Source: Lithospermum erythrorhizon
Taxonomy: Eukaryota; Streptophyta; Magnoliopsida; Boraginales; Boraginaceae
Direction of reading: 5' to 3'
Length of the DNA: 64,000 bases
NCBI GenBank assembly: GCA_019722365.1
Contig: JADFUC010002255.1
Span: 248,001 to 312,000, forward strand
Part shown: in pieces, positions 1 through 13,367 of the stretch
Layout of the letters: the number at the start of each line of letters is the position of its first letter
Numbering within the stretch: the first letter of the stretch is position 1
The notes under the pieces: model-generated
Database searches by the model: none
Seen by the model: only the letters and a program-made list of their open reading frames with translations
What the model was told of the DNA's origin: nothing
Made by a program: the position numbers and the translations under genes

Positions 1-3000
1 GACCTGCGCTTTTCTCTCCCTCTATTTGTTGTCGTTTCAAGAAATTATCACACATTATCACTCAAGATTAATTTTCATCTGAAATTCTCTCCGTAATCCT
101 CGGCATTCTCAAAATCATCACTCAAAAGAATTTTTCATCTTTCTCAGCCTTTCAAGAAACCCATGGGCAAGAACTCCGACATCTTTAAGACTCACCACAA
201 AGTGTCTAAACCAAAAATTGTGTTCGATCAACTCGAGGAACTTCATGGAAGGATGTAATAGTTCTCTTCAAATTATTCCTCTAATTTCGTGAGCTGTGAG
301 GAATAGAACGCCCATACATTCTGAACTCAACAATGCACCTTACCAAATTCAAGCCCCGAATGAAATTCACCGATTTCAAATTGAAGCATGCGCATGGTCG
401 CAGCCTTTTGACGATTCAACTGTAAGTTTCAAAATCCTAACCCTACTTCCGATACACTACGTGCCTTTAAACAAAAATCTAGTATGTATAGCGGTAAAAA
501 TTTGATTGTAGATACTGGTACAATCAGCGGAAGTGTTACTCCAATTGTCGAGAGTAGCACGGTTTACTGTGGGTACCTAATTCCCAGTCGCATCGACGTA
601 GATCGAGATGTAGGACGAGGCTATTGCTAATATTCTCACGGACTGGTAAGAGCTAAGCAGCGGCAAAATTTAACGCCGATAAATTATCTAAGGAGGCCGA
701 GCAAGTGGCTCGGAAACGCAGGAGATCGAGAGTTGTATACCTAGTCGATTCTACTCAGAAAGATAATATAGAGAAAAGTCTAAAGTGCGTAATCATGTTT
801 CTGGATCAATTGGCGCTGGCGAGACGCTGTGTTTGTCGGGCGGTAGGGCTTGTGACATTGGGAAAAAGAGGACTGTGGCCTCTGCTTGACGCCGCAGCAT
901 GGGCGGGGCGCATGTGAGAATACGTAATAGACCTCGAGGAGCTGGGAGAGGTCCGTGAGAAAGTTAAGAAGGCCGGGCAAGAGGGCAAGGGCAAGCACAG
1001 GGGAGCATGCTAAACGTAAGAAAAAAATGGATAAGAGTGGCTATATTTAGAAAGACGTAGAGCAAACTCCCGCAATGGACTGTACCGGTGCGTAAGATGA
1101 TCTGTATGCCTTGTGATCTCCCAAGAGAGAATCGAAAGGAGCTCAAGGAACATGATTTACGTAATCCAGATAGGTAATGTGAGAAGTTGGCTCATCATGC
1201 GAAGGATGCACCTTGCAGGAGCCGCGCCGATCCTACTCGTATGCGCATTGAACATCACCTGGTGGTAGGAAGATTTTACCCGAAAGATCAACGCTTTAAT
1301 CTACCATCACATGCCAAGACTTATATCGGCTATCTCCGCAGGCCGAATTCGAGTTCATGGATTGTGCCAGCAGGTTTCAAAGTAGACAGTCGTGAGCTTG
1401 CGTCGCTTCATGATAACATCACGCATCCTCGGGTCACGAGGCATATCGGCTGACACTCGTGAGGGCTCACCACTTTCAAATTCCCCAAGTGTCATTAACA
1501 ATTACTTTGGGAGTCTCGACCCCCAAATCCACCGGATACTCTCTCTCAAACTCCTCAAAAATCATAGGAGAAATTGACCGGAAATACCATGATGTTGGCC
1601 CCGCAAATGGAACTCAAATGGTCGATCTTCTCTCGCCTCAAATATTCTCAGACTCCACAAAGTCGCACTAACTCCGCCTTGTTCCCCGGCCTCTAATAAT
1701 ACAAATGTTTCACATCTCATGGGAAGAGTATCAGATGTACTGATCCGAACATCACCAACATCGGGTCATATACGATCAAGTAGCTGATCATGGAAAAGTC
1801 CTTCACTCTACTCGCTTCATTGATTTCAAGATGAATCCGTGGATATTGTCGCAATAAATATCCTCGAGCTTATTCAAATGTAAGACGGCGCTGAGCCGGG
1901 ATGTCAGCCCCTAACGACAAATGACAAACCTACGAAAGCCGACAGAGTCATTGATGGGCCCCGAATCCTTGTGGATGTTTCCGAACTGTAGCCTCGTTTC
2001 AGTTCTACTAGTGAAGCTGCCATTTTCTCATCAACATCTGAAGTCGAAAAGTAATGTGTCAAGGATGAAATTCAAGCTAAGGTGGTGGCGGTAGACTCAC
2101 GCGCCGCCCAACTAAGGTTCCCCTGCCCCACCATTGTTAAGCAAATGTAAAAGACCACCGCTGACTCCAACACTACATCCGCCTCAAATGCCGTTCTTCT
2201 CCGATGGGCCGAATTGCGACGCCGGTGAAGTTGCACGATGAAGCACTGCTGGTGGCCTCGTGGTTAATCCGGGTTTTTCTCCGCATCCCTCAGATCTTTG
2301 GCTATGTTTTCCAAACAAATAAGTGGAAAGACAGCTTGAATTTCATATCAGGTTTATTTAGTTGTTTTTCTTAATACCTTGTTGGTATTTTGTCAGGTCT
2401 AATTTACGCCGATACTGGATCGACAACGGGCTACTATGGTTATGTTTTATTCATAACCGGGGTTTCTCGTGGTGTTTTTTATCTCGCTTTGATCGACCAG
2501 GTTCTGCTCCAAACTTCATTGGCTAAGAAGCATTTGTCATGAAAACTTACCCAAAAGCGGGGAGCCATTACGATAAAGTCAGTGAAGTTTTTCTGGTAAT
2601 TCAATCGCTATAATCTAATGACAAGCATGTTATAACAAAGAGTCTGCCCTCTGCTTGCAAGAAGAGCCGCTATGTAGATAAAAAACTATTATTGGGTTTA
2701 GCCATACTTTTATGATAACTACTTTTGAGAATCATGCACAAAAGGAGCAAGATCTCATCAAGTTACGCAGAGTCCAAGTTACAGCGATTCTTGAAGATAT
2801 TGATTAAAAGATTTGGAAGATCTCACGCTCTTGTTTTGGTAAGTTGAATAAGATCCTCGGAAGATCTTATGGGTTGGGCGGAAATCTAGCAGAGTCGGCT
2901 AAGGTTGAGTTGCCACTTGTCATCCGATCCGCATATATATATGTGTTCGATTTTCACAAGGAAGCACGGCTTTATTGATACAATAGAACCTATTCGACAG

Positions 3001-3200
3001 ACAAGCTCGACGGCGAACAAAGTCGTAGGTTAGTTGTATTAGTAGTTCTCTATAAACTACTAATTACGTAATGCGTGTTATATTATTATAACATATTTTG
3101 ATAGAGAATATTGTAAATGATATCATGAGTCTAATGTCATGTAGAGCGCCATACAAGGGAAGGGTGTAAGATGTGGATTCTAGTCCTAGTTACTTGTAAT
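1..3200. other. Degraded, GC-richer stretch of unknown origin
   Basis: Base composition is visibly richer in GC and CG dinucleotides than the AT-rich DNA that follows. Short open stretches rich in Lys, Arg and Glu (for example 705-917 and its interrupted continuation to about 1010) look like eroded coding sequence, but every frame is broken by stops within about 90 codons. I recognise no reverse transcriptase, integrase, protease or transposase motif and no terminal repeats. The most likely reading is an old repetitive element (retroelement gag-like or a captured fragment), but this is inference and no family can be named. Confidence 0.3.
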
Positions 3201-5900
3201 CAAGATTAAGCAAGGCCATGAAACGCGGAAAGGCAGATGTTCCTTACCAGAATTACTTCCAAATATTAGCTGAATCCTTTCTAGGCGTGTTACCCTCTGC
3301 ACGCAGGCGCCCATTGGCACCGAACCGGGCAAACAATCTTCGTGTTTATTATCTTTCTGTCACATATTTTCATTGGTTTTGCAACCAAGTGTCTCGACAG
3401 CTTGGAAAGACACTTGCTTACTGACCGAATCACTTTTTTACTACTTATATACAACTCATATACAACTCTTCCTAATACGACTCAAAGAACTCCTCAATAC
3501 GCCTATACAACCCATGACCACATACCTCAACCCACCGACTAACCCACAATGCATAATCAACATATAATTTAACACAAGATCACACACATACACATACATA
3601 TCCGTAATCAAATAGTTAATCAACACCCGTGAGATAGATACTCACCTCGGCTAGCTAAATAAAACTCCGCGCAATCACAACAACGACATTTCCTCTACCC
3701 ATCAACGCCTAAACAAACATTCAAAAGTATTAATTACTACTTATAATATACAACTAGAAATATCACATTCTACTATATATTTAATCTCATATTTATACTC
3801 CCAAAATAACCCAACGGAAAAATCCCATTATAGCTTTATTCCAACTTAGTCCGCAACTTCCATTAAATGATCGATTTCCAATTACTAGTTCCAAAAAGCC
3901 ATAAAGTTCTCGAAGGCGAACAACTAATCATCACATTTTTAACCATCTTTAATCTCAAACCCAATTAACTACTCAAACTTACAAAACTCGTTTATCCGAA
4001 CATTCTTTAATCACCTAAAAATCAACCTAAACCTCAAAATTAACCATAATAAAAGTCCAAGACATACTCTACCATTTTAAAACTATTTGAAAAAGTCAAC
4101 AAAAAAGCTCAACTATAATCCTCAAGAATTTCAACCCCATAACCGATTATTATCACCTCTATACGACATAATCTAAGCCTAGATGTCGATTATATATCAT
4201 TATAAATGTCAAAGCTCAAGTGTCAACTCAATATACCAAAAAGTCAACATCCTCAAAAGTCATAAAATACTCCAAAAGATTCTCGAACCTCTTACCTTGG
4301 GTTCTAGAGGATGACCGAAAACTCTCCAAAAAAATTTATAATCAAGTTCTGCAAGATGCAGTGAAGAATTCAAGAAAATTTTTACGAAAAAATAGTAGGG
4401 GGTCCCGCAAGCCTTAAAAAAGTTAAGATGATGATTTACTTCCACTACGCACCAAGATAAGTATGAAATGGTACATGGGAGTTCGTGGCAAGATATTTCA
4501 AAGAAATACAAGACTTTCTCGTCTCTGGGCTCGCTTGGGCTCACCCCTGCTTAACAACACAACTCAATCAAGGGAAACTTAACTTCTAAACCCAATTAAT
4601 ATTACAATAATGCTCATACGGAACGGCTATTATGATTATCTTCTTTGCATGGTTACATTATATAAATGGTAAGTCAGTAAAATTCTGGGACAGATGCACG
4701 CATGGTGTTGAAAATTTAGACTATATTCGACTTCATTGATAGTTATAAATATATACGATTTTGTATATAATTAACATATATATATCGACACTAAAAATTT
4801 CTAATATCATACTACAACAAATTTATGACAATGATTGCTTTTATATTAAATCATATTTACTCTTTGACAATGAAATATCAACTAATTATGTTCAAGATTA
4901 TTCAAACATTAAATTTGTCATCATTAGAAACAAGTTCAATTGGTTGTCGAGACCTCTTCGTAGTAGTGTAATATTTGGAATACTTTGTAAATTATTTTTT
5001 GACATCGACAAAAGCTTCAGCTTTATTTAAAACATATATTCTCTTTTATTAGAAAATAAATAATAATAAATCTCAATATATACGGTGGAAGCATTTAAAA
5101 ATGATATCTATAAGTAAAAGTAATTAAATATTGGGTAAATCATATAATACTAAAACAATAACGCGAATAAATAACGACAAACACTTATAGTGTTAAATTT
5201 TGAAATAAATTAAAGACAATATGAAAACTCTAAATTTATATTATTCAAATTCATTATTTTATATTTAATGGACACCAATCTATCGGAAGCTAATCTTTTT
5301 CCCTAAGATTTAAAGTATTCAATGAAAAATAAATCATCAGAAACCGCTATTTTTTTCGTTTATGATTGTTCACGTAGTGACGTGCAATGCGCATGATATC
5401 TGTTAGTGTAACATGAAAGCTGCCTGCTGCAAATCACATACCTCATTTGAGAGGAGGAAAGTTATAGTCCCTTTTTAGCTCCATCATTTTTTTTTATTTG
5501 CATGCAATAATATACACAATTCATGTCTACCACCAGTTTATTTCCCTATTTTTTCAACCATTCATTATTCAAGAAATTACGAGGACAACAAATCTGTTCT
5601 TTATTTCTTAGTTTTGTTTTTGTAAATTCCATGAAGATATTTGTTCTAGTCGGTACAAAAAGTGAAAATAAACCCCCCTACGTGTCTATTTCAGCAAAAC
5701 AAAAAACTCCAAAATACCTTTTTCATAATTTTCAAGTCAAATTCTAAAAGATACCAACTTTCATTATTCATTTGACTAAAAAACACAAAAAAAACTTAAT
5801 CTTTATTCATATAAATATACAAATAGTCCTCCAATTTGTCAAACTAAAAAGTTCGTAAGTACCACCCAAATACCACTTTCTCCATTCCAAATTTTCACAA
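3201..5900. other. AT-rich intergenic DNA without recognisable genes
   Basis: Low-complexity A+T-rich DNA. The short open frames inside it have no family features. A slightly GC-richer patch at 3200-3700 may be the tail of the repeat-derived block to the left. I see no RNA gene or defined mobile-element end. Confidence 0.6.
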
Positions 5901-5912
5901 CTTTCTTGAGAC

Positions 5913-7912
5913 ATGAATTTACTATCTTGCCCACACTCTTCCCTCCTCTGTATCAAGCATCCCCACAATTCTTTATTCTCATCACATCCTAAAGTTACCA
6001 AACTACCCCTCTCTTTAACCTCAAAACCAACTCCCATTAAACCAAGTGCTTACGTGGATGAATGGGGTGAAAAGTCAACTCCAGACCAAGAACCAACAAC
6101 CAGGTTCCCTGACCCTAGAGGAGATGACGACGAATGGGGTGCTGCAGGTATCAAAAATATCGAGATGGATTCATAAGATATTATAATATATTACTAGTAT
6201 TCATCTTTATACTCTTTTTAAGAATAACTCTGAGTAACAAGTAAAGTATTTTATATCATTATCATAATAGTCACGTATTATATCTATAAATATGAGACAT
6301 GTTACTCTTATATTTGATCTGTTTAATTAAAATACGATATTATTTATGTCTGTCATTATTAAGCAGGAAATGGGGTTCCACCAGTTGATGAAGAAAGTGT
6401 GGAAGATGAAGAGCTTAAGGCATTGAAGAAGGCTTTAGTGGACACTGTTTATGGGACAGATTCAGGGTTTGGAGCTTCGTCTGAGGTTAGAGCTGAGGCT
6501 TTGAGCTTGCAGAAGCTTGAGGCTGCAAACTTACCCAAAGCCTACTGAAGCTACTGAGTTGCTTGATGGCACTACTTTAGTGTAAGCTCACTGTTTCCCT
6601 TTTATGTTCAGATTTGTTAACAATTGTTATAGATGAATAAAGCTCAAGATCTTATTATTAATCGATACCTCCCCTCTCCCGTATGTATAACTGGCTCATT
6701 CCATAGGTTGTTTTAACTAGAGCTTCGATTTGATACTACGTTAATAATATGTGCGTAGCTCAAAAAACCTAAGTGATTCTATATGAATAAAGCTCGATAA
6801 CTTATTAAAACACCCTGATGTTTTTTTATCAACTGTATGGACTGGGTTCTGAATAAGATTTTCTTTTCTTTTTTTAGTTTTATTTCTACTGTTCTACAAT
6901 TGAATGTATGTGGATATGAATATATGATTACCCTGCTTTGAAAAGCATAAAGCTTTTTTGATGTTGTATGTGGTATATATGCTACAAGTAATGCAATGTA
7001 CGAATCCTTCCTTCTAATGTTCTATTACAACTCAATGGACTTATAATCTGAACGAACGCAAATCTCTGATCACGTATGGTTAATTGCCCAAATGGACAGA
7101 GCCTTTCAAATGACTTGTATGCCCCTACCGATTCTCATTATAGCGAAAGTTGTGTGTTTTTTTTTTTTTTTTTTTTAAAAAAAAAAGGATACCAATCCAT
7201 TACCTGTCACATGGAAACTTATCCTGCTTTTTGCTCTTTGATCGGCAGGTATATGTTACTTTCCGAGCTCCTACCTTTTTGGCTGCTACCCTACTGTAAA
7301 GGTTGAGAAGATTTGTCAACGAATTGATGCCACAAATCTTACCATTGAGAACTCTACTACATTGTCAGGCCCTGTTGCCACCTTCTCTTTCAGTGCCTTG
7401 GCCAACTTTGAAGTCCGAAGTCCATGTAGAATACAGGTAATTATTAGAGAAAACAAGTCATTTGGGTGGGTTCTCGACTTGTCATTTACTTTGTGTTTTG
7501 TAGGAGTTAACAGGAAATGTTCTATAGGGCTAGATTTTCTTTTGAAATTTATGGCTTGCATGTTATCATTTTACGTAGTAACCGAAGAATATATTTACAG
7601 GTTCAATTCAAAGAAGGCTCCTTCAATCCACCTGATATAAAGTCCACTGTTGATTTACCAGAGAATGTAGACATCTTTGGGCAAAATATCAGTTTGTCCC
7701 CAGTGCAGCAATCCCTGAATCCTCTGCAAGATGCATTGGCTAACATAGCACGTACCATATCAAGTCAGTCTCCCCTTAAAATCCCTATTCCAGGCGAGAG
7801 GACCAAATCCTGGCTTCTAATCACATATCTTGACAAGGATCTGCGGATATCAAGAGGTGATGGTGGCCTCTTTGTGCTGGTGAAGGAAGGAAGCCCTCTA
7901 TTATATCAGTAG
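5913..7912 (+). pseudogene. FBN: Fibrillin / plastid-lipid-associated protein (PAP), disrupted
   Basis: Fibrillins are plastid lipid-binding structural proteins of plastoglobules and thylakoids. Four exons can be traced. Exon 1 (5913-6147) encodes a Ser/Pro-rich transit-peptide-like start followed by the acidic VDEWGEK and DDDEWG motifs. Exon 2 (6367 to about 6581) contains LKKALVDTVYGTDSGFGASS. Exon 3 (7249-7436) and exon 4 (7601-7912) carry the C-terminal domain, including LPENVDIFGQ, ARTISSQSPLK, SWLLITYLDKDLRISRGDGG and FVLVKEGSPLL. Splice sites GT/AG fit for exons 1, 3 and 4. Exon 2 shifts frame after LEAAN near 6525, so that PTEATELLDGT is read one frame over and runs into a stop at the exon end. 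Exon 3 reads SELLPF in one frame and YPTVKVEKI in another, needing a shift near 7280-7295. Closest to the FBN1/FBN2 group by the DEWG motifs; the exact paralogue is uncertain. Probably a pseudogene; unusual splicing cannot be fully excluded. Confidence 0.85.
7157..7186. repeat. T20-A10 homopolymer tract in fibrillin intron
   Basis: Twenty T residues followed directly by ten A residues, in the intron between exons 2 and 3 of the fibrillin locus. It is a self-complementary low-complexity tract, likely hypervariable. Confidence 0.9.
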
Positions 7913-8056
7913 TCAGGTTTCGGAGAACTCGGCTCGGATTACTTTGGATTAATTATAACATTTTTGCTCTGCAGCAACTTCATGGTTATATCATGTTGTG
8001 CATTCCATGTTACCTTCATTTGCACTAATGTCATGCAAGTACAACTCAGGATACTA

Positions 8057-8156
8057 AAATACAACAATAACATGCCCCAACGCTCTAGAGAGGCTCCCCG
8101 CCTGGGTTGATAAGGACGGGGAGGGGGGTGATTGTACGCAACCTTACCCCTACGAT
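8057..8156 (-). mobile_element. Au/TS-like SINE 3' fragment
   Basis: Read on the minus strand this contains GGGTAAGGTTGCGTACA, a C-rich spacer, a GGCGGGGAGCCTCT block and a tail beginning GGGGCATGTTATTGTTGTA. That order (GTAAGG-TTGCGTACA, GGGAGCC, then a TTG-rich tail) is the familiar 3' half of widespread plant tRNA-derived SINEs. The tRNA-related 5' half with A and B boxes is not obvious, so the copy is probably 5'-truncated or diverged. It sits just downstream of the fibrillin locus. Confidence 0.55.
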
Positions 8157-8269
8157 ATATCGACATTTTGATCCCTTTAGGTGCTACGGAGTAATAGAAA
8201 ACCGAAAGTTCTGCATTACTTCGATACATAACCGAGAGCTCCACATCCATTACTATATCTATCATGAGT

Positions 8270-10000
8270 CACAGTAACAAGTCCATCTCATTCCGGTTTC
8301 AATGCATGGTGCCTCGGAGAACTTCTTCACTTCTTCAATTCAATGGTGACTGCAAATAATGGATATGTACATGTGTAATGTATGTGTAGACAAGAAACTG
8401 CTTCAGCATACTTTGTTCCTTTCTTTCCTGACAAATGAAGACCAATTATATGCTTCCAATACAAAGTTCCTCTTAGACAGGTTCTCTAGATTACTTCTGG
8501 TAATTGAGGTGTAGTGACAAGACAAATTTTCTGGTACATAGAATATACTTTTTAGTTATTATCTCTAATATACTTTTTAAGCACAGTTTTATGTATACTC
8601 TTATAACTCAATTATATATATCTATTCCTTTATTCCACATTACATAAATCAACTATCATTAATACACAAAGATCAAAGAAAAAAATAGAACGTTGGAGAT
8701 TTTGTCGATCATGGAGTTGTTAGACGTGCAAGGATGATTAAATAGACTTGCTTATAAGGGATGGACGATTTTGAACATCATTCGAATTTCACAGATACAC
8801 CAGAATTATTTCACTCTTCGTTAGGGAACCATTATCTTCGCTTCTAATATAAGGATGAGCGGCTTTTAACATCATTTAAGTTTCACAAATACACAAATTT
8901 AATTATTTCGACTTAATATCATTCTAATTTGATCATTCATGTTGAAAAACGATCCAAATGACAATGAGTCCACAAGTGAGAAACCCAATCGGTCGTTGAG
9001 TTTTAATAAAGTCAACAAGAAAGACGTGTTCACTCTCACGGACCTCCCACCATTTGCGCCGCTCTGATTCCCTTTCTAATTTATTAGTACTACCTAAAAT
9101 GGTGAACAATTTACTACGGAGTATTTGTGAATGTTTTATGATTGAACGTTCCATTTTGAGCTCAAATATTAATCATATTTTGTAATAAGTAAATAATAAA
9201 ATCAAAAAAGGATTCATCTTAAACTTGTTTTAATATTGACATAATAGTATAATTTGAATCAAAATTTTATGTGTCAATTAATATCGTAAAACTTATTAAT
9301 TTTGACTATTGATAAAATAAATTACACATTCATTTATGAATAGAGGTAGTAGTACTGGAGTATTAAATTTAATATTCTCCAGGAATTATCTCTCAATTTA
9401 TTGTTAAGGCATGGCCGCACCACAAATGCACCATTTATTAGACAAACATAAATTCCATCCCAATACAGACAAAGAGTAACATCAACAGTTTCAATTGTTC
9501 TTCACTGGCCATATTTGAAATATAAGTAGTGTATTAAAGAGGGTAGATTTGTTTGTTTGAATTTAAATGTTTGTGATATTATTACTTGGTCAAAAAGTTG
9601 TTGGCCACACCAGCATAATAAACAACGGGAATAGCGGATCATTTGATAAGAAAAATCAAGAAAGTCAATAGATGGAAAATGATTCATTGTTTTGATCATG
9701 TGCTTTGAAGAAAATTTTCATTTCTTGGATCAACTGCAAAAGAACAGAATTCCCAGGTACATATGTTATATGGAAGATTACATACAAATTCTAATTTGTA
9801 ATATTTTATTTGAAAAAATGTTCCTATTTTTAAGTTGTTCGGATTATTTATGTACATGTTTTGTGTGACATGTTCTATTAGCAGTATTAGGAAAACATAT
9901 AGATTTCAATCGAACTGTGGCATCAACTTTGGCCATCCTTCGCATTCGCTTTGCTTTCCTTGGATAATACAATTATTGAAAGATTTTGTTGTTTGAAATT
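8270..10000. other. AT-rich intergenic DNA
   Basis: No supported gene. The stretch directly upstream of the calmodulin-like locus presumably held its promoter and 5' leader, but I cannot place a convincing TATA box. The open frame at 8933-9154 on the minus strand has no recognisable features. Confidence 0.6.
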
Positions 10001-10006
10001 GGAAGT

Positions 10007-10500
10007 ATGAGTAGTGATAAAGAGCCAGCGAAGTTAGATGATGAACAACTTGCAGAGCTACGAGAAATCTTCAGATCATTTGACAGAAACAATGATGGTA
10101 GCCTAACTCAGCTTGAGCTTGGCTCACTTCTTCGATCATTAGGCTTGAAACCGAGTCCTGATCAGTTAGAAGCATTGATTCAGAAAGCGGATACAAACAG
10201 CAATGGATTGGTGGAATTTTCGGAGTTTGTGGCGTTGGTGGCACCCGAGCTTCCCAGCAAAGTCGCCTTTACACGGAGAGGATCAGCTGAAGCAATTGTT
10301 CAAGATGTTTGATAGAGATGGGAATGGCTTCATCACTGGTGCAGAATTAGCTCATTCTATGGCTGCTTGGATATGCTCTACAGCTGAAGAGCTTACAGGA
10401 TGATCAAGGAAGCTGATAATGATGGAAAGATGGCATGATCAATTTCCAGGAGTTCTCCCAGGCGATTACTTCTGCTGCTTTTGATAATTCTTGGGCTTGA
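10007..10500 (+). pseudogene. CML18: Calmodulin-like four-EF-hand protein, frameshifted
   Basis: Calmodulin-like proteins are cytosolic or nuclear Ca2+ sensors. Start chosen at ATG 10007 (MSSDKEPAKLDDEQLAEL), typical of the CML17/CML18 subgroup, which is intronless and about 160 residues. EF-hand 1 is DRNNDGSLTQLE (residues 26-37) and EF-hand 2 is DTNSNGLVEFSE (62-73). Frame is lost near 10255-10280. EF-hand 3 (DRDGNGFITGAE) continues in the +1 frame and ends in a stop just after TAEELTG near 10402. EF-hand 4 is split again: MIKEADNDGK in one frame, then INFQEFSQAITSAAFDNSWA in another, ending at the TGA at 10498. A helix-linker segment after ELAHSMA is also shortened. At least three indels mean only a two-EF-hand peptide can be made. 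Whether CML17 or CML18 is the closer relative cannot be decided. Confidence 0.88.
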
Positions 10501-13360
10501 AACAACTGATGGTGGTCTCTCAGGTATATATCGTCACTATTATCAATATCGACAATATCATCACGTTTCCAGAAATTTTAGGCCATCGTTCCATTTTATG
10601 TGTTCCGGTTCAATAGACAATAATATTTCATTTTCTTAAGTGACATTGCAGATAACGCGAGTTTGTCTCATGTTTCGTTATCTCAATAGATACTTCCTAC
10701 ATCTTAGAATAGTTTATGTGTTAGGACAACGTATTTACGAAGAAGGTAGAAGATTGAACTAAAATTCTTTCGAGTATGAATTTGCTGTATAAAGTTTCTT
10801 TAAATTAAGACCTTGAACCTCATTGTAATTTATAAAGTGCAGGTCATAAAGGGTGCAGAAATTTGGTGGAGTTGGTGATGTTACAATGGTATCTATTTCA
10901 AAATGAACCCAATAATAATATGAATTGATTTTGCAAGTCAGAATGACATGAGGAGTCTTTTACTGCATGTGTGGTAGTTGGTGTTCTTTCACAACATTTC
11001 CTCTTTTGTTCAGTAGAAGCATTTCCTTCAAACACAGAAAAAAAGAACTGAAACAAGAAAAGAACAACAAGTATAGATAGAGGGACTATTGTGGTATCTA
11101 TTTTGTTTGTGGATTGACAATTGCAACTGGCATCATCAACTATTTCTGTTTCTATATTTATCAGCAGGAAAGTTCAGTAGCTTTTTTATGAATCGAACTT
11201 TTCTCATGGTCTCTATGTTATAATCGGGGTAAGGTTGCACACTTGTGCACTATCAACCACTTGTTAACTGCTGTACGATGTTCCCTTCTAGCCAATATCA
11301 AGACGCTTGCCATCGCTGACGAACCGTTCTAACATTTCTCCCGAATTTGGACTCTTTTACATGCGTAAGTTCTTCAGCATGTTATTCTTACTTCATATTT
11401 TCTAATTGTGACATGAGTATATATTCTGTGAAATTTATCATATAAAACTTAGGATCGAAGTGTTATTCACCTTCCCATATTATAAGAAAAATATAAATCT
11501 GTCAACACTAATCATTTCACCAAAAAGAGGAACTAATGGCAATTCCTTCAGAATGCAAGATAAAAAAGCAAAGGTCCCTCGTTGTTCTATACCTTCGAGT
11601 TTATAGTTTTACCAAACCTATCGCCATCAGAAAAGCAGAATACTAAATCACCCAATTATTCTTTTCACCTTCATAGGTTTATTCGAGCATAAGTCTAAAA
11701 AGCTAATCATAATAAAGTGTCTCTTTATATACACTATTCTTCATCTTACCCTTCATCATTCATCTAACAAATGATAATTTATTCAATCTTATCATTTTTA
11801 AATGAAATAGCCTTATCTCATTTGAAACAAACAATAAGTCCAGTAGGACAATTATGTAGGCAGGGTATTTAGAAGCGAAAAACGATGGTTTTTCATTAAA
11901 TTGTTCTTTTATGAGTTACTAAAATGATATATGTTGTACATGTATTATTGCATCGCGATTTATTTATTATCCTCATTATAAAAGCTGAATCAAGGCTTTA
12001 TCTTTCACACTATTAATTACTATAATATTCTTATTATAATATTTGTATTTGCTCAAACATATATTTTAATAAAATTTTAAAATAACTCCTATAACAATTC
12101 AATAATTAATAAGTCATAAATTTTGCCTAAAAAAATTCTATAATTCAAATATAGTTGGAGTTATTCACTTCTTATAATGTGCAATAGTTTTTCTATTTTC
12201 ATACGACAAGTACTACCAATGCTTCATTATCAATATTTTTATCCAACTATATAAAATATTCAATATCTCACCAATGTATAAAAATATTTGATATAATATT
12301 TGTATTTTTGAATTTTATCATAACACAAGAAATTTTAATAATGCAATGAATTAGTTCTGGCTTATACTAAATTATATTGAATGATACTTATTCAATTATA
12401 AATTAAAAATATTTTTTCTAATCCAAAAAATTATTATTAAAGAATATATCTAAATTACGTGATATTTTGTATTACATTTCAACAATCGAAATAAAAAGCG
12501 TGTCAAGATATTATATCTAATACTCCCTCCAATAGATTGTCAAGGCTTAAATTTGATTTTTTCACGATTAAATGTTAAATTCAAATTATATTTATTTGCC
12601 AGATAATATTTCAAAGTAAAAATTATCAAATAATAATATTGTCAAATTACTTAATATTGACATTAAATTTTATTCAAATCAAAATTATGTTTATCGATTA
12701 AGACGTAAAAGTTTGTCAATTTGGCCACAGCTTTAGGCAGAGTATGCTACATGTTAAGATGGCCACAAAAGCTTATGAAAGTCTGGGGAGCAAGTAAAAA
12801 AATCATGATTCTATTTTAATTATAAATGCGTCTCATATACTTTTAGCTAGCTTTACTGCTACCAAACGAGAATAACAATTTACTCAAGCCTCGAACGATA
12901 TAATTCAGGGGAAAAATGCAATTGTCTTTAATCAATAAGGGATACGATGATAGAGCACCGAAAAGGATATAGGTTCCAACTGATTCACCAGTAACTCTTC
13001 ATATAAACTTAGCCATTATCAAATAGAGCAATATAAGTATATAACCAAAAATAATGATTATAGGGCACCGGAAAAGGACATTTAACCAATAAACAATTGA
13101 AAAAAACTTAGTATGAAATATAGTAATATCACATACTTTTTTTGTTGTTGAAAAACAACTAAAGAAATTATATTTTATTAATAATGACGATATACGATTG
13201 TAAGGTCAACAATGAATGTAAATAATTTGTCTTGATAACACATTTATTTACATTCAATGTTTGTAGTAATTTCTAAAGTAAATTATAGTTGAGAAGTGAC
13301 GAGCTTTAACTAAAAAATTAATTAATCATGTAGTAAGCATCGCAGCACCATATGACATAG
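10501..13360. other. AT-rich intergenic DNA
   Basis: Nothing gene-like is supported. A GGGGTAAGGTTGC word at about 11226 recalls the SINE core but lacks the rest. A CTCCCTCCA word at about 12525, next to TA, may be one worn end of a Stowaway-type element with no clear partner. Confidence 0.55.
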
Positions 13361-13367
13361 TCCATCT

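Noticed and set aside
4260..4544. 94-codon minus-strand frame in AT-rich DNA
   Set aside because: A plus-strand frame overlaps it and neither has any family signature.
7939..8265. 108-codon minus-strand frame downstream of fibrillin
   Set aside because: It runs through the SINE fragment and has no protein features.
11219..11290. GGGGTAAGGTTGCACAC as a second SINE copy
   Set aside because: Only the core word is shared; the GGGAGCC block and TTG tail are missing.
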